Below, one piece after another: positions 29,450-37,187 of a DNA stretch of 64,000 bases. The position numbers and the translations under genes are program-made. This DNA is from Anaerolineales bacterium (GTDB lineage Bacteria > Chloroflexota > Anaerolineae > Anaerolineales > Villigracilaceae): contig JAHDWB010000007.1 in the NCBI GenBank assembly GCA_023382595.1, forward strand, positions 1 through 64,000. The letters are read 5' to 3'. Position 1 is the first letter of the stretch; every line of letters begins with the position of its first letter. The notes under the pieces are model-generated. The model was not told where the DNA came from and made no database searches. It was given only the letters and a program-made list of their open reading frames with translations.

Positions 29450-29914
29450 ATGCCCATTTCTTCCGGAATCCCCGCGCCCGAATTCGAATTGATGGATGAT
29501 TCCAATACCCCGCGAAAACTTTCCGATTTTCGGGGAAAAAATGTTGTGCTTTATTTTTACCCCAAAGACGATACGCGCGGCTGTACGAAGGAAGCTTGTA
29601 ACTTCCGCGACGATTATTCTGCGTATGAAAAGGCGGATGTAGTGATCCTCGGCGTCAGCCCGGATTCGGTCGAGTCGCACGTCAAGTTCAAAAAGAAATT
29701 CCAGCTGCCGTTTCCGCTGCTTGCAGACGATGGGCACAAGGTTTGTGATCTATACGGCGTGTGGGGACCGAAGAAGTTCATGGGCAAGGAATATGAAGGC
29801 GTATTGCGCACCACCTTCCTGATCGATGGGGAGGGGAATATCAAGCGTGTGTTCGAGGACGTCCGCCCGGCGGAGCATAGCACCGAATTGCTTGCCGAAC
29901 TGGGATTGGCTTGA
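29450..29914 (+). CDS. bcp: Thioredoxin-dependent peroxiredoxin (BCP/PrxQ type)
   Basis: The 154-residue enzyme reduces hydrogen peroxide and organic hydroperoxides. The peroxidatic Cys is residue 45 and the resolving Cys residue 50, in 'PKDDTRGCTKEAC', the five-residue spacing of the PrxQ/BCP class. 'YGVWGPKKFMGKEYEGVLRTTFLID' is the conserved C-terminal part. AAGGAG lies upstream of the ATG. It precedes the aerobic oxidase operon but has its own promoter and terminator hairpin, so it is probably a separate unit. Confidence 0.96.
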   Translation: MPISSGIPAPEFELMDDSNTPRKLSDFRGKNVVLYFYPKDDTRGCTKEACNFRDDYSAYEKADVVILGVSPDSVESHVKFKKKFQLPFPLLADDGHKVCDLYGVWGPKKFMGKEYEGVLRTTFLIDGEGNIKRVFEDVRPAEHSTELLAELGLA

Positions 29915-29966
29915 TCGATTTTAAAGTAGCGTAATGGATGGGTTCGTGTTATAAAGCAGACGATGC

Positions 29967-29996
29967 GCCGACGGCAATGTAGACCAAGCCGTCGGC
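29967..29996 (+). terminator. Hairpin after the peroxiredoxin gene
   Basis: A 9-bp GC-rich stem, GCCGACGGC / GCCGTCGGC, has a 12-nt loop. The following sequence is only loosely T-rich (ATGATTCTGTTCACTTTTT). Confidence 0.5.
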
Positions 29997-30062
29997 ATGA
30001 TTCTGTTCACTTTTTGAACCAGCTGCCGGCTGGGCAGCGAAGCGAAAATTTCCCATGCAATA

Positions 30063-30091
30063 GTGACAAGCAGATGGGAATTTGATATAAT
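30063..30091 (+). promoter_or_regulatory. Sigma70 promoter of the cytochrome oxidase operon
   Basis: GTGACA (30063-30068), a 17-bp spacer and a perfect TATAAT (30086-30091). The leader to the first gene at 30193 would be about 95 nt. Confidence 0.7.
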
Positions 30092-30192
30092 CACAACTTG
30101 TGAAAATTGCGACAAATCCTACTGGCTTTATCCAATTTTCTATGGAATCATAATTCGGGGTTTCCCCGTTCAATATTTTCAGGAGAGAGAGT

Positions 30193-31206
30193 ATGCGACA
30201 TTTTGTGATCGTGGGGATTCTCGTGCTTGTCATGACTATCCTCACTTATGTTGGTCTCGACGCGGCTGGCATTGCAAGGCAGATGCACCCCGTTGCGGCA
30301 AGCGCTCAGGCAGAGTCGATCGACAGCCTGTGGAATTTGGAGATCATTGCGATTTCCTTTTTGTTTGCGCTGATCGTTGTGCCGATGGTTTATAGCTTGG
30401 TGGTGTTCCGCCGCAAAAAGGGCGACACGACCGATGCCGAGCACATGGAGGGGAATACAACGCTGGAGATCGGCTGGACGGTGGGTCCGTTGATCATGGT
30501 GGTGGTGTTCGCTTATCTGGGGGCGTATTCGCTCGGGGAAGTGCGGCGGGAGGATCCCAACGCGTTCGTTATTAATGTAACCGCCCGTCAATTCGCATGG
30601 ACGTTCGAATATCCTGAATATGGGATTGTCAGCGATGTGCTCTATCTTCCGGTGAACAAGCAGGTGTTATTGAAGATGGAATCGCCGGATGTGATCCACT
30701 CGTTCTGGGTTCCCGAATTCCGCGTCAAACAGGACATTGTGCCTGGTCGCGTGACCGAGTACCGCATCACCCCGTCACTGGAGGGGGAATACAAGGTGCG
30801 TTGTGCGGAATTGTGCGGGACATCCCATGCGTTCATGGAAAATACGGTGATCGTCACTTCGCAGGTGAATTATGACGCCTGGGTAGCGGAGCAGAGTGAG
30901 CTTGCGGCTTTGGCGGGTCAATCTCCCGAGGGACAGGGGCAAATTCTGGCGGTACAGAACGGCTGTATCGGCTGTCACTCGATTGATGGTACGCCATTGA
31001 CGGGTCCGACCTGGTTTGGTCTGTATGAAAGCCAGCGCCAGTTTGAAAGCGGCGGCGGCGTGACCGCGGATGATGCCTATATCACCGAATCGATTTTGGA
31101 TCCGCTCGCTAAGATCGTGGCTGGTTATCCTCCTGTGATGCCGCCCTATGATCTCACCGATGAGCAGATTGCCAATCTGATCGCGTACATCAAGACGTTG
31201 AAGTAA
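30193..31206 (+). CDS. ctaC: Cytochrome c oxidase subunit II with fused cytochrome c domain (caa3 type)
   Basis: The 337-residue protein has an N-terminal signal/anchor and a second membrane helix (about 55-80), then the CuA cupredoxin domain with Cys 204, Cys 208 and His 212 in CAELCGTSH. A C-terminal cytochrome c domain has the heme site C258-I-G-C261-H262. The fused cytochrome marks a caa3-type oxidase that can take electrons without a soluble cytochrome c. It is the first gene of a plus-strand operon, 21 nt before subunit I. Confidence 0.96.
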   Translation: MRHFVIVGILVLVMTILTYVGLDAAGIARQMHPVAASAQAESIDSLWNLEIIAISFLFALIVVPMVYSLVVFRRKKGDTTDAEHMEGNTTLEIGWTVGPLIMVVVFAYLGAYSLGEVRREDPNAFVINVTARQFAWTFEYPEYGIVSDVLYLPVNKQVLLKMESPDVIHSFWVPEFRVKQDIVPGRVTEYRITPSLEGEYKVRCAELCGTSHAFMENTVIVTSQVNYDAWVAEQSELAALAGQSPEGQGQILAVQNGCIGCHSIDGTPLTGPTWFGLYESQRQFESGGGVTADDAYITESILDPLAKIVAGYPPVMPPYDLTDEQIANLIAYIKTLK

Positions 31207-31227
31207 TTTGGCGGAGGATTTTTTCAA

Positions 31228-33120
31228 ATGAAGCGTTTCTTTTCCAGCGCCCTGATGCGCGGATTGCTGTGGCAGTTGATCGGAACCTTGTTGGGCGCCG
31301 GTCTGGTCACGGGGATCCGTGCGTTGATGGGCTTGAGCACGACCGATACTTTCTTCTTTACGGAGCCTGCCTGGGTTTTGGGCGGGTTCATTGGCGCGAT
31401 CAGCTTTCTGTTCGGCTCCGGCGTCACCGACGACTGGTTCAAGTGGGCGCGCGGTATTAATACCCCCGAGCATCACGAAGAACATTTCAGCGGCTGGGAG
31501 AAATACACCAATGTCTCGCTCGACCATAAGGTGATCGGCATCCAGTACACCATTGTGGCGTTGCTGTTGATCGCCATCGGCGGCTTGTTTGCGTTGATCT
31601 TCCGCGCAGAACTCGCCGCGTCTGAACTGCAATTCCTCACGCGGGAATTGCAGTTGTTTGGGCAGAGCGGACCTGATCTGTACAACACTCTGATGTCCCT
31701 GCACGGCATGATCATGATCGTGTCCATTTTGCTGGGCATCTCCGGCATTATCAACTATGCCGTGCCGTTGCTGCTCGGCGCGCAGGATATGGCGTTCCCG
31801 CGCCTCAATGCATTCTCATTCTGGATCGCTGTTCCCGCGGCGGTGCTCTTGTTGGCAAGCCTTTTCCTCGGCGGTTTCGACACCGGCTGGACGGGCTATC
31901 CGCCTCTCTCCGCCCGCGCCCCTGTCGGTATGCAGATGTTCTTCCTCGGCGTGTTTGTGGCGGGTTGGTCCTCCATTTTGGGCGCGCTCAATGTGATCGT
32001 CACCGTGCTCCGCATGCGCGCCAAGGGCATGACAGCGATGCGCATGCCGATCTTCGTCTGGGCGGCGGTTGCGACCTCCATCATTGCCTTGACCGCCACG
32101 CAGTTCATCGGTCTTTCCTTCCAGTTGGTGATGTTCCAGCGTTTATTTGGCATGGGCTTCTTTGACCCGGCGAAGGGCGGCAACCCGATCCTCTTCCAGC
32201 ACCTGTTCTGGTTCTACTCGCATCCCGCGGTATATGTGTTCGTTCTGCCTGGTCTCGGCGTGATCTCGGAACTTCTGCCCGTCTTCGTCCGCAAACCGCT
32301 CTTCGGTTACCGCTGGATCGCCATGTCATCGCTTGGTATTGCCCTGGTCGGTTTCGTCGTGTGGGCGCATCATATGTTCACCTCCGGTATGAACGAATAC
32401 CTGCGTGTGCCTTTTATGTATAGTACCCTGCTGGTGGCTGTACCGACCGGTGTGAAGTTCTTCTCATGGGTTGCCACGCTCTGGAAGGGCAAGATCACGA
32501 CGCCCACCCCGATGCTTTTCGTGCTCGGCGCGATCGTGGTCTTCCTGATGGGCGGTCTTTCCGGACCTCCGAATGCCACGGTCTCCACCGACCTTCACCT
32601 GCACGACACGTATTTCATCGTCGGTCACTTCCACGACACGATCTTCGGCGGATTTGTGTTCCCATTCTTTGCCGCCATCTATTATTGGTTCCCTAAAGCG
32701 ACCGGACGCCGCATGAGCGAAACGCTCGGCAAATGGCATTTCTGGCTGATGACCCCCTCCTTCTTTGTGCTGACGTTCCTGATGATGTATGTCGGTTTGA
32801 TCGGGATGCGCCGCCGTATCGCAGATTACGACCCCGGGCTGGGCATTGACGTTTATCACCTCATTATGACCATCGCCGCCTTCCTGATCGCGCTTTCCGT
32901 ATTGATCTTCTTCTACAACTTCTTCAACAGCATCAAGAACGGCGAGAAAGCGGAAGGCAATGTCTGGAACTCCCGCTCGCCTGAGTGGCAGGTTCCCTCC
33001 CCGATGCCCATGCATAACTACGACCAGCCGTTCGAAGTCGTTGGCGAGCCGTACGATTACGGTCTGGAAGGCTCGAAGTACGTCGAATTCTCCGCTCCTG
33101 CGAAGAGCGCGCATAAATAA
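31228..33120 (+). CDS. ctaD: Cytochrome c oxidase subunit I, A2-type
   Basis: The 630-residue heme-copper oxidase core. It has a 90-residue N-terminal extension with two extra hydrophobic segments before the usual first helix ('DHKVIGIQYTIVALLLIAIGG'). The CuB/Tyr motif is Y330-S-H332-P-A-V-Y336. YSHPAV in place of GHPEV defines the A2 class, in which the Tyr-Ser pair replaces the proton-gating Glu. His 381-382 (AHHMF) are the other CuB ligands, and 'VGHFHDTIFGG' carries the heme a3/a ligands. It reduces O2 and pumps protons in the cell membrane. Confidence 0.97.
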   Translation: MKRFFSSALMRGLLWQLIGTLLGAGLVTGIRALMGLSTTDTFFFTEPAWVLGGFIGAISFLFGSGVTDDWFKWARGINTPEHHEEHFSGWEKYTNVSLDHKVIGIQYTIVALLLIAIGGLFALIFRAELAASELQFLTRELQLFGQSGPDLYNTLMSLHGMIMIVSILLGISGIINYAVPLLLGAQDMAFPRLNAFSFWIAVPAAVLLLASLFLGGFDTGWTGYPPLSARAPVGMQMFFLGVFVAGWSSILGALNVIVTVLRMRAKGMTAMRMPIFVWAAVATSIIALTATQFIGLSFQLVMFQRLFGMGFFDPAKGGNPILFQHLFWFYSHPAVYVFVLPGLGVISELLPVFVRKPLFGYRWIAMSSLGIALVGFVVWAHHMFTSGMNEYLRVPFMYSTLLVAVPTGVKFFSWVATLWKGKITTPTPMLFVLGAIVVFLMGGLSGPPNATVSTDLHLHDTYFIVGHFHDTIFGGFVFPFFAAIYYWFPKATGRRMSETLGKWHFWLMTPSFFVLTFLMMYVGLIGMRRRIADYDPGLGIDVYHLIMTIAAFLIALSVLIFFYNFFNSIKNGEKAEGNVWNSRSPEWQVPSPMPMHNYDQPFEVVGEPYDYGLEGSKYVEFSAPAKSAHK

Positions 33121-33134
33121 AGGTGAACAGCAAA

Positions 33135-33920
33135 ATGGCACATTCACAGGACAAATCCTCCGCCCTTGGTCAGGGCGTGGTGATCTTCATCTATCTGACT
33201 GTATTGACCATAATCGAATTCTTTGTCGCGGTGGCGCTCGACGCCGTCCCGCTTCTCATCGTGGTTGCCGTCATCAAAGCCGCGCTGGTCATGTACTATT
33301 ACATGCACATCTACAAGTTGAACAACGACGATGGCGCCGACGAACATTCCTACAAATTCAAGACCGGGACGAATCGCATCGGCTTGTGGCTGTTCCTGCT
33401 TTCGGACGGTTTTGTCTTCGCCGGTCTGCTTGTGATGCGCGCCAACCTGCTCGGCTTGACCCGTCCCGAACAATTGGATCAGAACCTCGGTCTTGCTGTG
33501 ACCGCCGTGCTCCTGATCTCGTCCTTCTTCATGAACCGCGGTGAGACCGCCATGTCCTATGGCGATGTCAAGACCTTCATGAACAACACGCTCATCACCT
33601 TTGTGCTGGGACTCGCCTTCTTCCTCGGAGTGGTTTTCGTGGAATGGCGTCTGGCGGCTGAGCATGGATTGACTGCCACCTTTGGCAACCCAGCCATAGG
33701 TCCGATGGGAGGCGTGTTCTACATGATGACAGGCATGCACGCGTTCCACGTCCTGACCGGCTTGATCTTCCTGGCTGTCGTTTGGAACAACGCGCGCAAG
33801 GGCTTGTATACGGCTGAAAAACACTGGGGCGTGGAAGCCGCCGCGGTCTACTGGCACTTCGTGGACTTGGTGTGGATCTTCTTCTACCCCGCTTTGTATC
33901 TGATCGGCAGGGCTGTATAA
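33135..33920 (+). CDS. ctaE: Cytochrome c oxidase subunit III with N-terminal subunit-IV-like fusion
   Basis: The 261-residue protein starts at ATG 33135 (an upstream GTG is also open). The first 70 residues contain two membrane segments ending 'KAALVMYYYMHIYKLN', the pattern of prokaryotic subunit IV (CtaF). From about 85, 'NRIGLWLFLLSDGFVFAGLL' starts a five-helix subunit III core ending 'YWHFVDLVWIFFYPALYLIG'. So it looks like a IV-III fusion. It is 15 nt after ctaD, with a strong terminator after it. The subunit III part is certain; the subunit IV assignment is inferred from the pattern. Confidence 0.93.
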   Translation: MAHSQDKSSALGQGVVIFIYLTVLTIIEFFVAVALDAVPLLIVVAVIKAALVMYYYMHIYKLNNDDGADEHSYKFKTGTNRIGLWLFLLSDGFVFAGLLVMRANLLGLTRPEQLDQNLGLAVTAVLLISSFFMNRGETAMSYGDVKTFMNNTLITFVLGLAFFLGVVFVEWRLAAEHGLTATFGNPAIGPMGGVFYMMTGMHAFHVLTGLIFLAVVWNNARKGLYTAEKHWGVEAAAVYWHFVDLVWIFFYPALYLIGRAV

Positions 33921-33927
33921 CCAAAGA

Positions 33928-33960
33928 AACTCCGCCGCCGACGAGGCGGCGGAGTTTTTA
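33928..33960 (+). terminator. Intrinsic terminator after ctaE
   Basis: A 12-bp GC-rich stem, AACTCCGCCGCC / GGCGGCGGAGTT, has a 5-nt loop and is followed by TTTTA. It separates the structural genes from the assembly genes. Partial read-through, or a promoter near TATAAA at 33984, may serve the latter. Confidence 0.88.
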
Positions 33961-34013
33961 TTGCCGATTAATCAATCTTTGGTATAAAGGGGATATCATA
34001 TTTGGGAGCATCC

Positions 34014-34616
34014 ATGGATAAACGCATCTTTTATGCTGGGCTGGCGGTTTTCTTCGCAGTGACGCTTGGCATTTTTCTCACGGTCGTCCTTTCGAGACCG
34101 GCAAACTTTCGCGGAACGATGTACGCCGAGCCGTTTCCGCCTGCGCCTGATTTTGCATTGACGGACGCGGATGGAAAGGTTCAGCGCTTGAGCGACTATC
34201 GCGGCAGGATCGTCCTGCTCTTTTTCGGATATATGTACTGCCCGGATGTCTGTCCTGCCACGCTGGCGGAGATGAAACTGGCAGTGGATCAACTCAAAGG
34301 CGATGCAGATCAGGTACAGGTGGTCTTCATCTCTGTGGATCCGCAACGGGATACGTCTGAAGCGGTGCAGGGATATGTCGAGCGATTCAATCCTTCCTTC
34401 CTTGGTTTGAGCGGCACACAGGATGAACTCGAGCCGATCTGGAGCGGGTACGGCGTGTTCCGGGAAGTGGTGGAAGGCACGTCAGAGACCAATTACATCA
34501 TCAATCACACCGCCCGCGTTACCTTGATCGATCAGGATGGGAACATGCGCCTGACGTACGGTTTCCAGACGCCGCCCGAAGACATTGCCCATGATATTAG
34601 GATTCTTTTGAAATAG
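34014..34616 (+). CDS. SCO1/SenC copper chaperone of cytochrome oxidase
   Basis: The 200-residue membrane-anchored thioredoxin-fold protein. The N-terminal helix (about 7-27) is followed by the copper site Cys-x3-Cys in YCPDVCPATL and the later ligand His in 'NHTARVTLID'. SCO proteins deliver copper to the CuA centre of subunit II, which fits its position after ctaC-D-E. The ATG at 34014 has GGGAGC upstream; a TTG 12 nt earlier is possible but unnecessary. A weak TATAAA sits 24 nt upstream. Confidence 0.94.
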   Translation: MDKRIFYAGLAVFFAVTLGIFLTVVLSRPANFRGTMYAEPFPPAPDFALTDADGKVQRLSDYRGRIVLLFFGYMYCPDVCPATLAEMKLAVDQLKGDADQVQVVFISVDPQRDTSEAVQGYVERFNPSFLGLSGTQDELEPIWSGYGVFREVVEGTSETNYIINHTARVTLIDQDGNMRLTYGFQTPPEDIAHDIRILLK

Positions 34617-34621
34617 AAATC

Positions 34622-35134
34622 ATGTCGAAAACCATTGTAAGACGCATCTTGTTTTCCCTGCTGTTTGGCTTGCTGGTCGGCATTGCGCTCAGCGAGATCA
34701 CCTTCGTCTTTTTGGGCAGAACAGCGAGGGAGCCGCAAACCATCACAGTGACCGTCCCGCAGGGAACAGCGGAACTTGTGGCGCGCGGCGAACAGCCTCC
34801 CACGCTCCCGGAAGGCATGACCTTTGTGGTGGGGGATGTGCTCATCATCAAGAACGAGGACGCTGTCGATCATCAGTTGGGTCCGCTTTGGGTTCCAGCG
34901 GGCACATCCGGTCAACTGACGCTGGGCAAACCGGAAAGCCTCGCCTACGAATGTTCCTTCCAGGCGGATAACTATATCGGTTTGGATGTCTATGAACCGC
35001 TCACGTGGGGGACGCGGGTGTATGGCATTCTGTTTGCCGGGATCCCAATGGGAATTTTGATCGCCCTATACGCCTCCATCCTGCCTGTAAAGAACGGCGC
35101 GAAACATGCTTCTGCGAAAAATGTTCAGCCCTAA
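34622..35134 (+). CDS. Membrane-anchored cupredoxin-like protein in the oxidase assembly cluster
   Basis: The 170-residue protein is not assigned to a named family. Membrane helices lie at about 9-31 and 133-152. Between them a beta-rich domain has 'GDVLIIKNEDAVDHQLGPLWVPAGTSGQ...YECSF', with His 84 and Cys 111, in the manner of a one-domain cupredoxin that has lost part of its copper site. It starts 5 nt after SCO and its end overlaps the SURF1 gene by 29 nt. This suggests a part in copper insertion or oxidase assembly, which is an inference from location only. Confidence 0.75.
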   Translation: MSKTIVRRILFSLLFGLLVGIALSEITFVFLGRTAREPQTITVTVPQGTAELVARGEQPPTLPEGMTFVVGDVLIIKNEDAVDHQLGPLWVPAGTSGQLTLGKPESLAYECSFQADNYIGLDVYEPLTWGTRVYGILFAGIPMGILIALYASILPVKNGAKHASAKNVQP

Positions 35135-35822
35135 GTGGCTGTTGACGACCCTGCTCGTTTTCATCGGTACGGCAGTTTGCATCCGGCTTGGCATCTGGCA
35201 GTTGGATCGGCTCGAAGGTCGCCGCGCGTTCAACACGCAGGTCGAGTCCATGCGTGCGGCTGAACAACTGGATTTGAACGTCAACACGCCCGCTGATATC
35301 ACTTCGATGGAATGGCGCGCGGTGACGGTCACCGGCGAATACGATTTCGAGAATCAGGTCGCGCTTCGGAATCAATATTACGGGAATCAATACGGATACC
35401 ATTTGATCACCCCGCTTCGTTACAACGGGACGGTTGTTCTTGTCAACCGCGGCTGGATCCCCGCTGACGCCGACTGGCGCGAGTTCGATGAGCCGGGTCC
35501 GGTCACGGTGACGGGGCAGATCCGGCTTGGACAGGGTAAACCAGCTTTCGGCGGCGTCGCGGATGCGCTGCCTGCGGATGGCGGTCCGTTGAACGTGTGG
35601 AACAACCTGGACGTGGCGATGATGTCCGCGCAGTTCCCGTATCCCATTCTCGAAGTGTTCGTTCAACCCGATGTGGATGAAGATGATACCGTTCCGCCCA
35701 TCCCGTACCAGCCCGAAATCGAATTGACCGAAGGCTCGCATTTCGGGTATGCTTTGCAGTGGTTCACGTTTGCCACGATTCTGTTCGTTGGTTATCCCTT
35801 TTATTTGCGAAAGCAGGATTGA
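35106..35822 (+). CDS. SURF1-family cytochrome oxidase assembly protein
   Basis: The 238-residue protein has the SURF1 plan: two membrane helices (about 10-29 and 214-232) flanking an outside domain. Signatures are 'LGIWQLDRLEGRR', 'EWRAVTVTGEYD', 'VLVNRGWIPAD' and 'HFGYALQWFTFATILF'. SURF1 helps insert heme a into subunit I. It overlaps the previous gene by 29 nt and is followed after 3 nt by the heme-synthesis gene. An ATG at 35121 is an alternative start. Confidence 0.93.
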   Translation: MLLRKMFSPKWLLTTLLVFIGTAVCIRLGIWQLDRLEGRRAFNTQVESMRAAEQLDLNVNTPADITSMEWRAVTVTGEYDFENQVALRNQYYGNQYGYHLITPLRYNGTVVLVNRGWIPADADWREFDEPGPVTVTGQIRLGQGKPAFGGVADALPADGGPLNVWNNLDVAMMSAQFPYPILEVFVQPDVDEDDTVPPIPYQPEIELTEGSHFGYALQWFTFATILFVGYPFYLRKQD

Positions 35823-35825
35823 TCC

Positions 35826-37142
35826 ATGAAATATTCACTGCGCTCATCTTTTGCGCGTCTTGTGCTGGCGTTGTTTGCGTCGGTCTTTTTGTTGACGGTT
35901 GTCGGGCGTGTCGTGTCTGTGACGGGCGCGTGGGCGCATTGTGTCGGCTGGCCCCTGTGCATTCCGTCTGACCCGCTCGGTTATTGGAAACTTGCGCACC
36001 TTGTGCTGGTGGGGGTTGCTTCGGTGTTCATGGCGCTGGTGTGGCGCAAAGCCTGGCGCGAACAGCGTGAACAGAAGTTGATCCTGCCGCTTGTCACTGT
36101 GACTGGCGTGTTGTTCGTAGGGCAGGCGCTCGTCGGCGCGGTCGAAGTGACGCGTGCCTACCCGATGCATCTGGTGGTTCTGCACGGATTGACAGCGGTT
36201 GCTTTGTGGATCTCGCTCGGATTTCTCGTGTTCACTTCAGGCACGCTGGCAAAGGACAACCCCGAAGTCGTCAAATTTGATCACCGCCAGCGCGCGAAGG
36301 ATTTCTTTGTGCTTTCCAAGCCGTTGATCGTGGCGCTGCTTTTGGTGACCACGTATGGCGGTTTGGTGGCGGGGAGCAAGGCGTGGCCCTCCGCTTCGCT
36401 CACGTTCTGGACCTTGTTCGGTGGCGCGCTGGCGGCGGCGGGCTCGAGCGCGCTCAATCAGTATATCGACCGCGAACTCGATAAGAAAATGCAGCGCACT
36501 GCCAAGCGTCCACTCGCGGATGGTCGCCTGACTTCCGCCGAAGGGTTGTCCTACGGGCTGGCATTGTGTTTGCTCAGCTATTATGTCATGGCGGGGTTTG
36601 TCAACCTGCTGGCGGCATTGCTGTCACTGGCGGGTATTTTTTATTATGTCTTTTTCTACAGCGTCTGGCTGAAGAAGGCGACCGTGCAAAACATCGTCAT
36701 CGGCGGCGGCGCGGGCGCAATTCCGCCCATGGTGGGGTGGGCGGCGGCGACCGGTGAACTCGGTCTTGCCGCGTGGATCCTGTTTGCCATCGTCTTCATG
36801 TGGACCCCGCCGCATTTCTGGGCGCTGGCGATCGTCCGCATGAAGGATTATGAAAAGGCGGGCGTGCCAATGCTGCCTGTGGTGGAAGGGGAGGAGAAGA
36901 CTCGTAAACAGATCCTGATCTACACCATCGAGCTGATCGCTGTCACGCTTCTCCTGCCGATCTTCAATCTGGCAGGCACCATTTATCTTTTCTCCGCCCT
37001 GATACTGGGCGGCTTCCTGCTCTATGCGGCGTGGCAGGTCTTTCGCGTTGGCGGCAACAAGGTGGCATGGACGATGTATCGCTGGTCCAGCATGTATCTG
37101 GCGTTCATTTTCCTGGCGTTGATGATCGATGCGGTGGTGTAG
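35826..37142 (+). CDS. ctaB: Half-length CtaA (heme A synthase) fused to CtaB (heme O synthase)
   Basis: The 438-residue protein. Residues about 1-145 form a four-helix CtaA/COX15 half with the paired cysteines C39-VGWPL-C45 and candidate heme ligands His 58, His 115 and His 120. Residues about 160-438 are the UbiA-type protoheme IX farnesyltransferase, with 'NQYIDRELDKKMQRTAKRP' carrying the two Asp motifs and 'FMWTPPHFWALAI'. Full CtaA has two four-helix bundles, so only one is present here. The pair would convert heme b to heme o and then heme a for the oxidase encoded upstream. Confidence 0.93.
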   Translation: MKYSLRSSFARLVLALFASVFLLTVVGRVVSVTGAWAHCVGWPLCIPSDPLGYWKLAHLVLVGVASVFMALVWRKAWREQREQKLILPLVTVTGVLFVGQALVGAVEVTRAYPMHLVVLHGLTAVALWISLGFLVFTSGTLAKDNPEVVKFDHRQRAKDFFVLSKPLIVALLLVTTYGGLVAGSKAWPSASLTFWTLFGGALAAAGSSALNQYIDRELDKKMQRTAKRPLADGRLTSAEGLSYGLALCLLSYYVMAGFVNLLAALLSLAGIFYYVFFYSVWLKKATVQNIVIGGGAGAIPPMVGWAAATGELGLAAWILFAIVFMWTPPHFWALAIVRMKDYEKAGVPMLPVVEGEEKTRKQILIYTIELIAVTLLLPIFNLAGTIYLFSALILGGFLLYAAWQVFRVGGNKVAWTMYRWSSMYLAFIFLALMIDAVV

Positions 37143-37187
37143 GTTTATTTTCAAACAAGCCCGCAGGCGGATGCTGAAAACTTGAAT

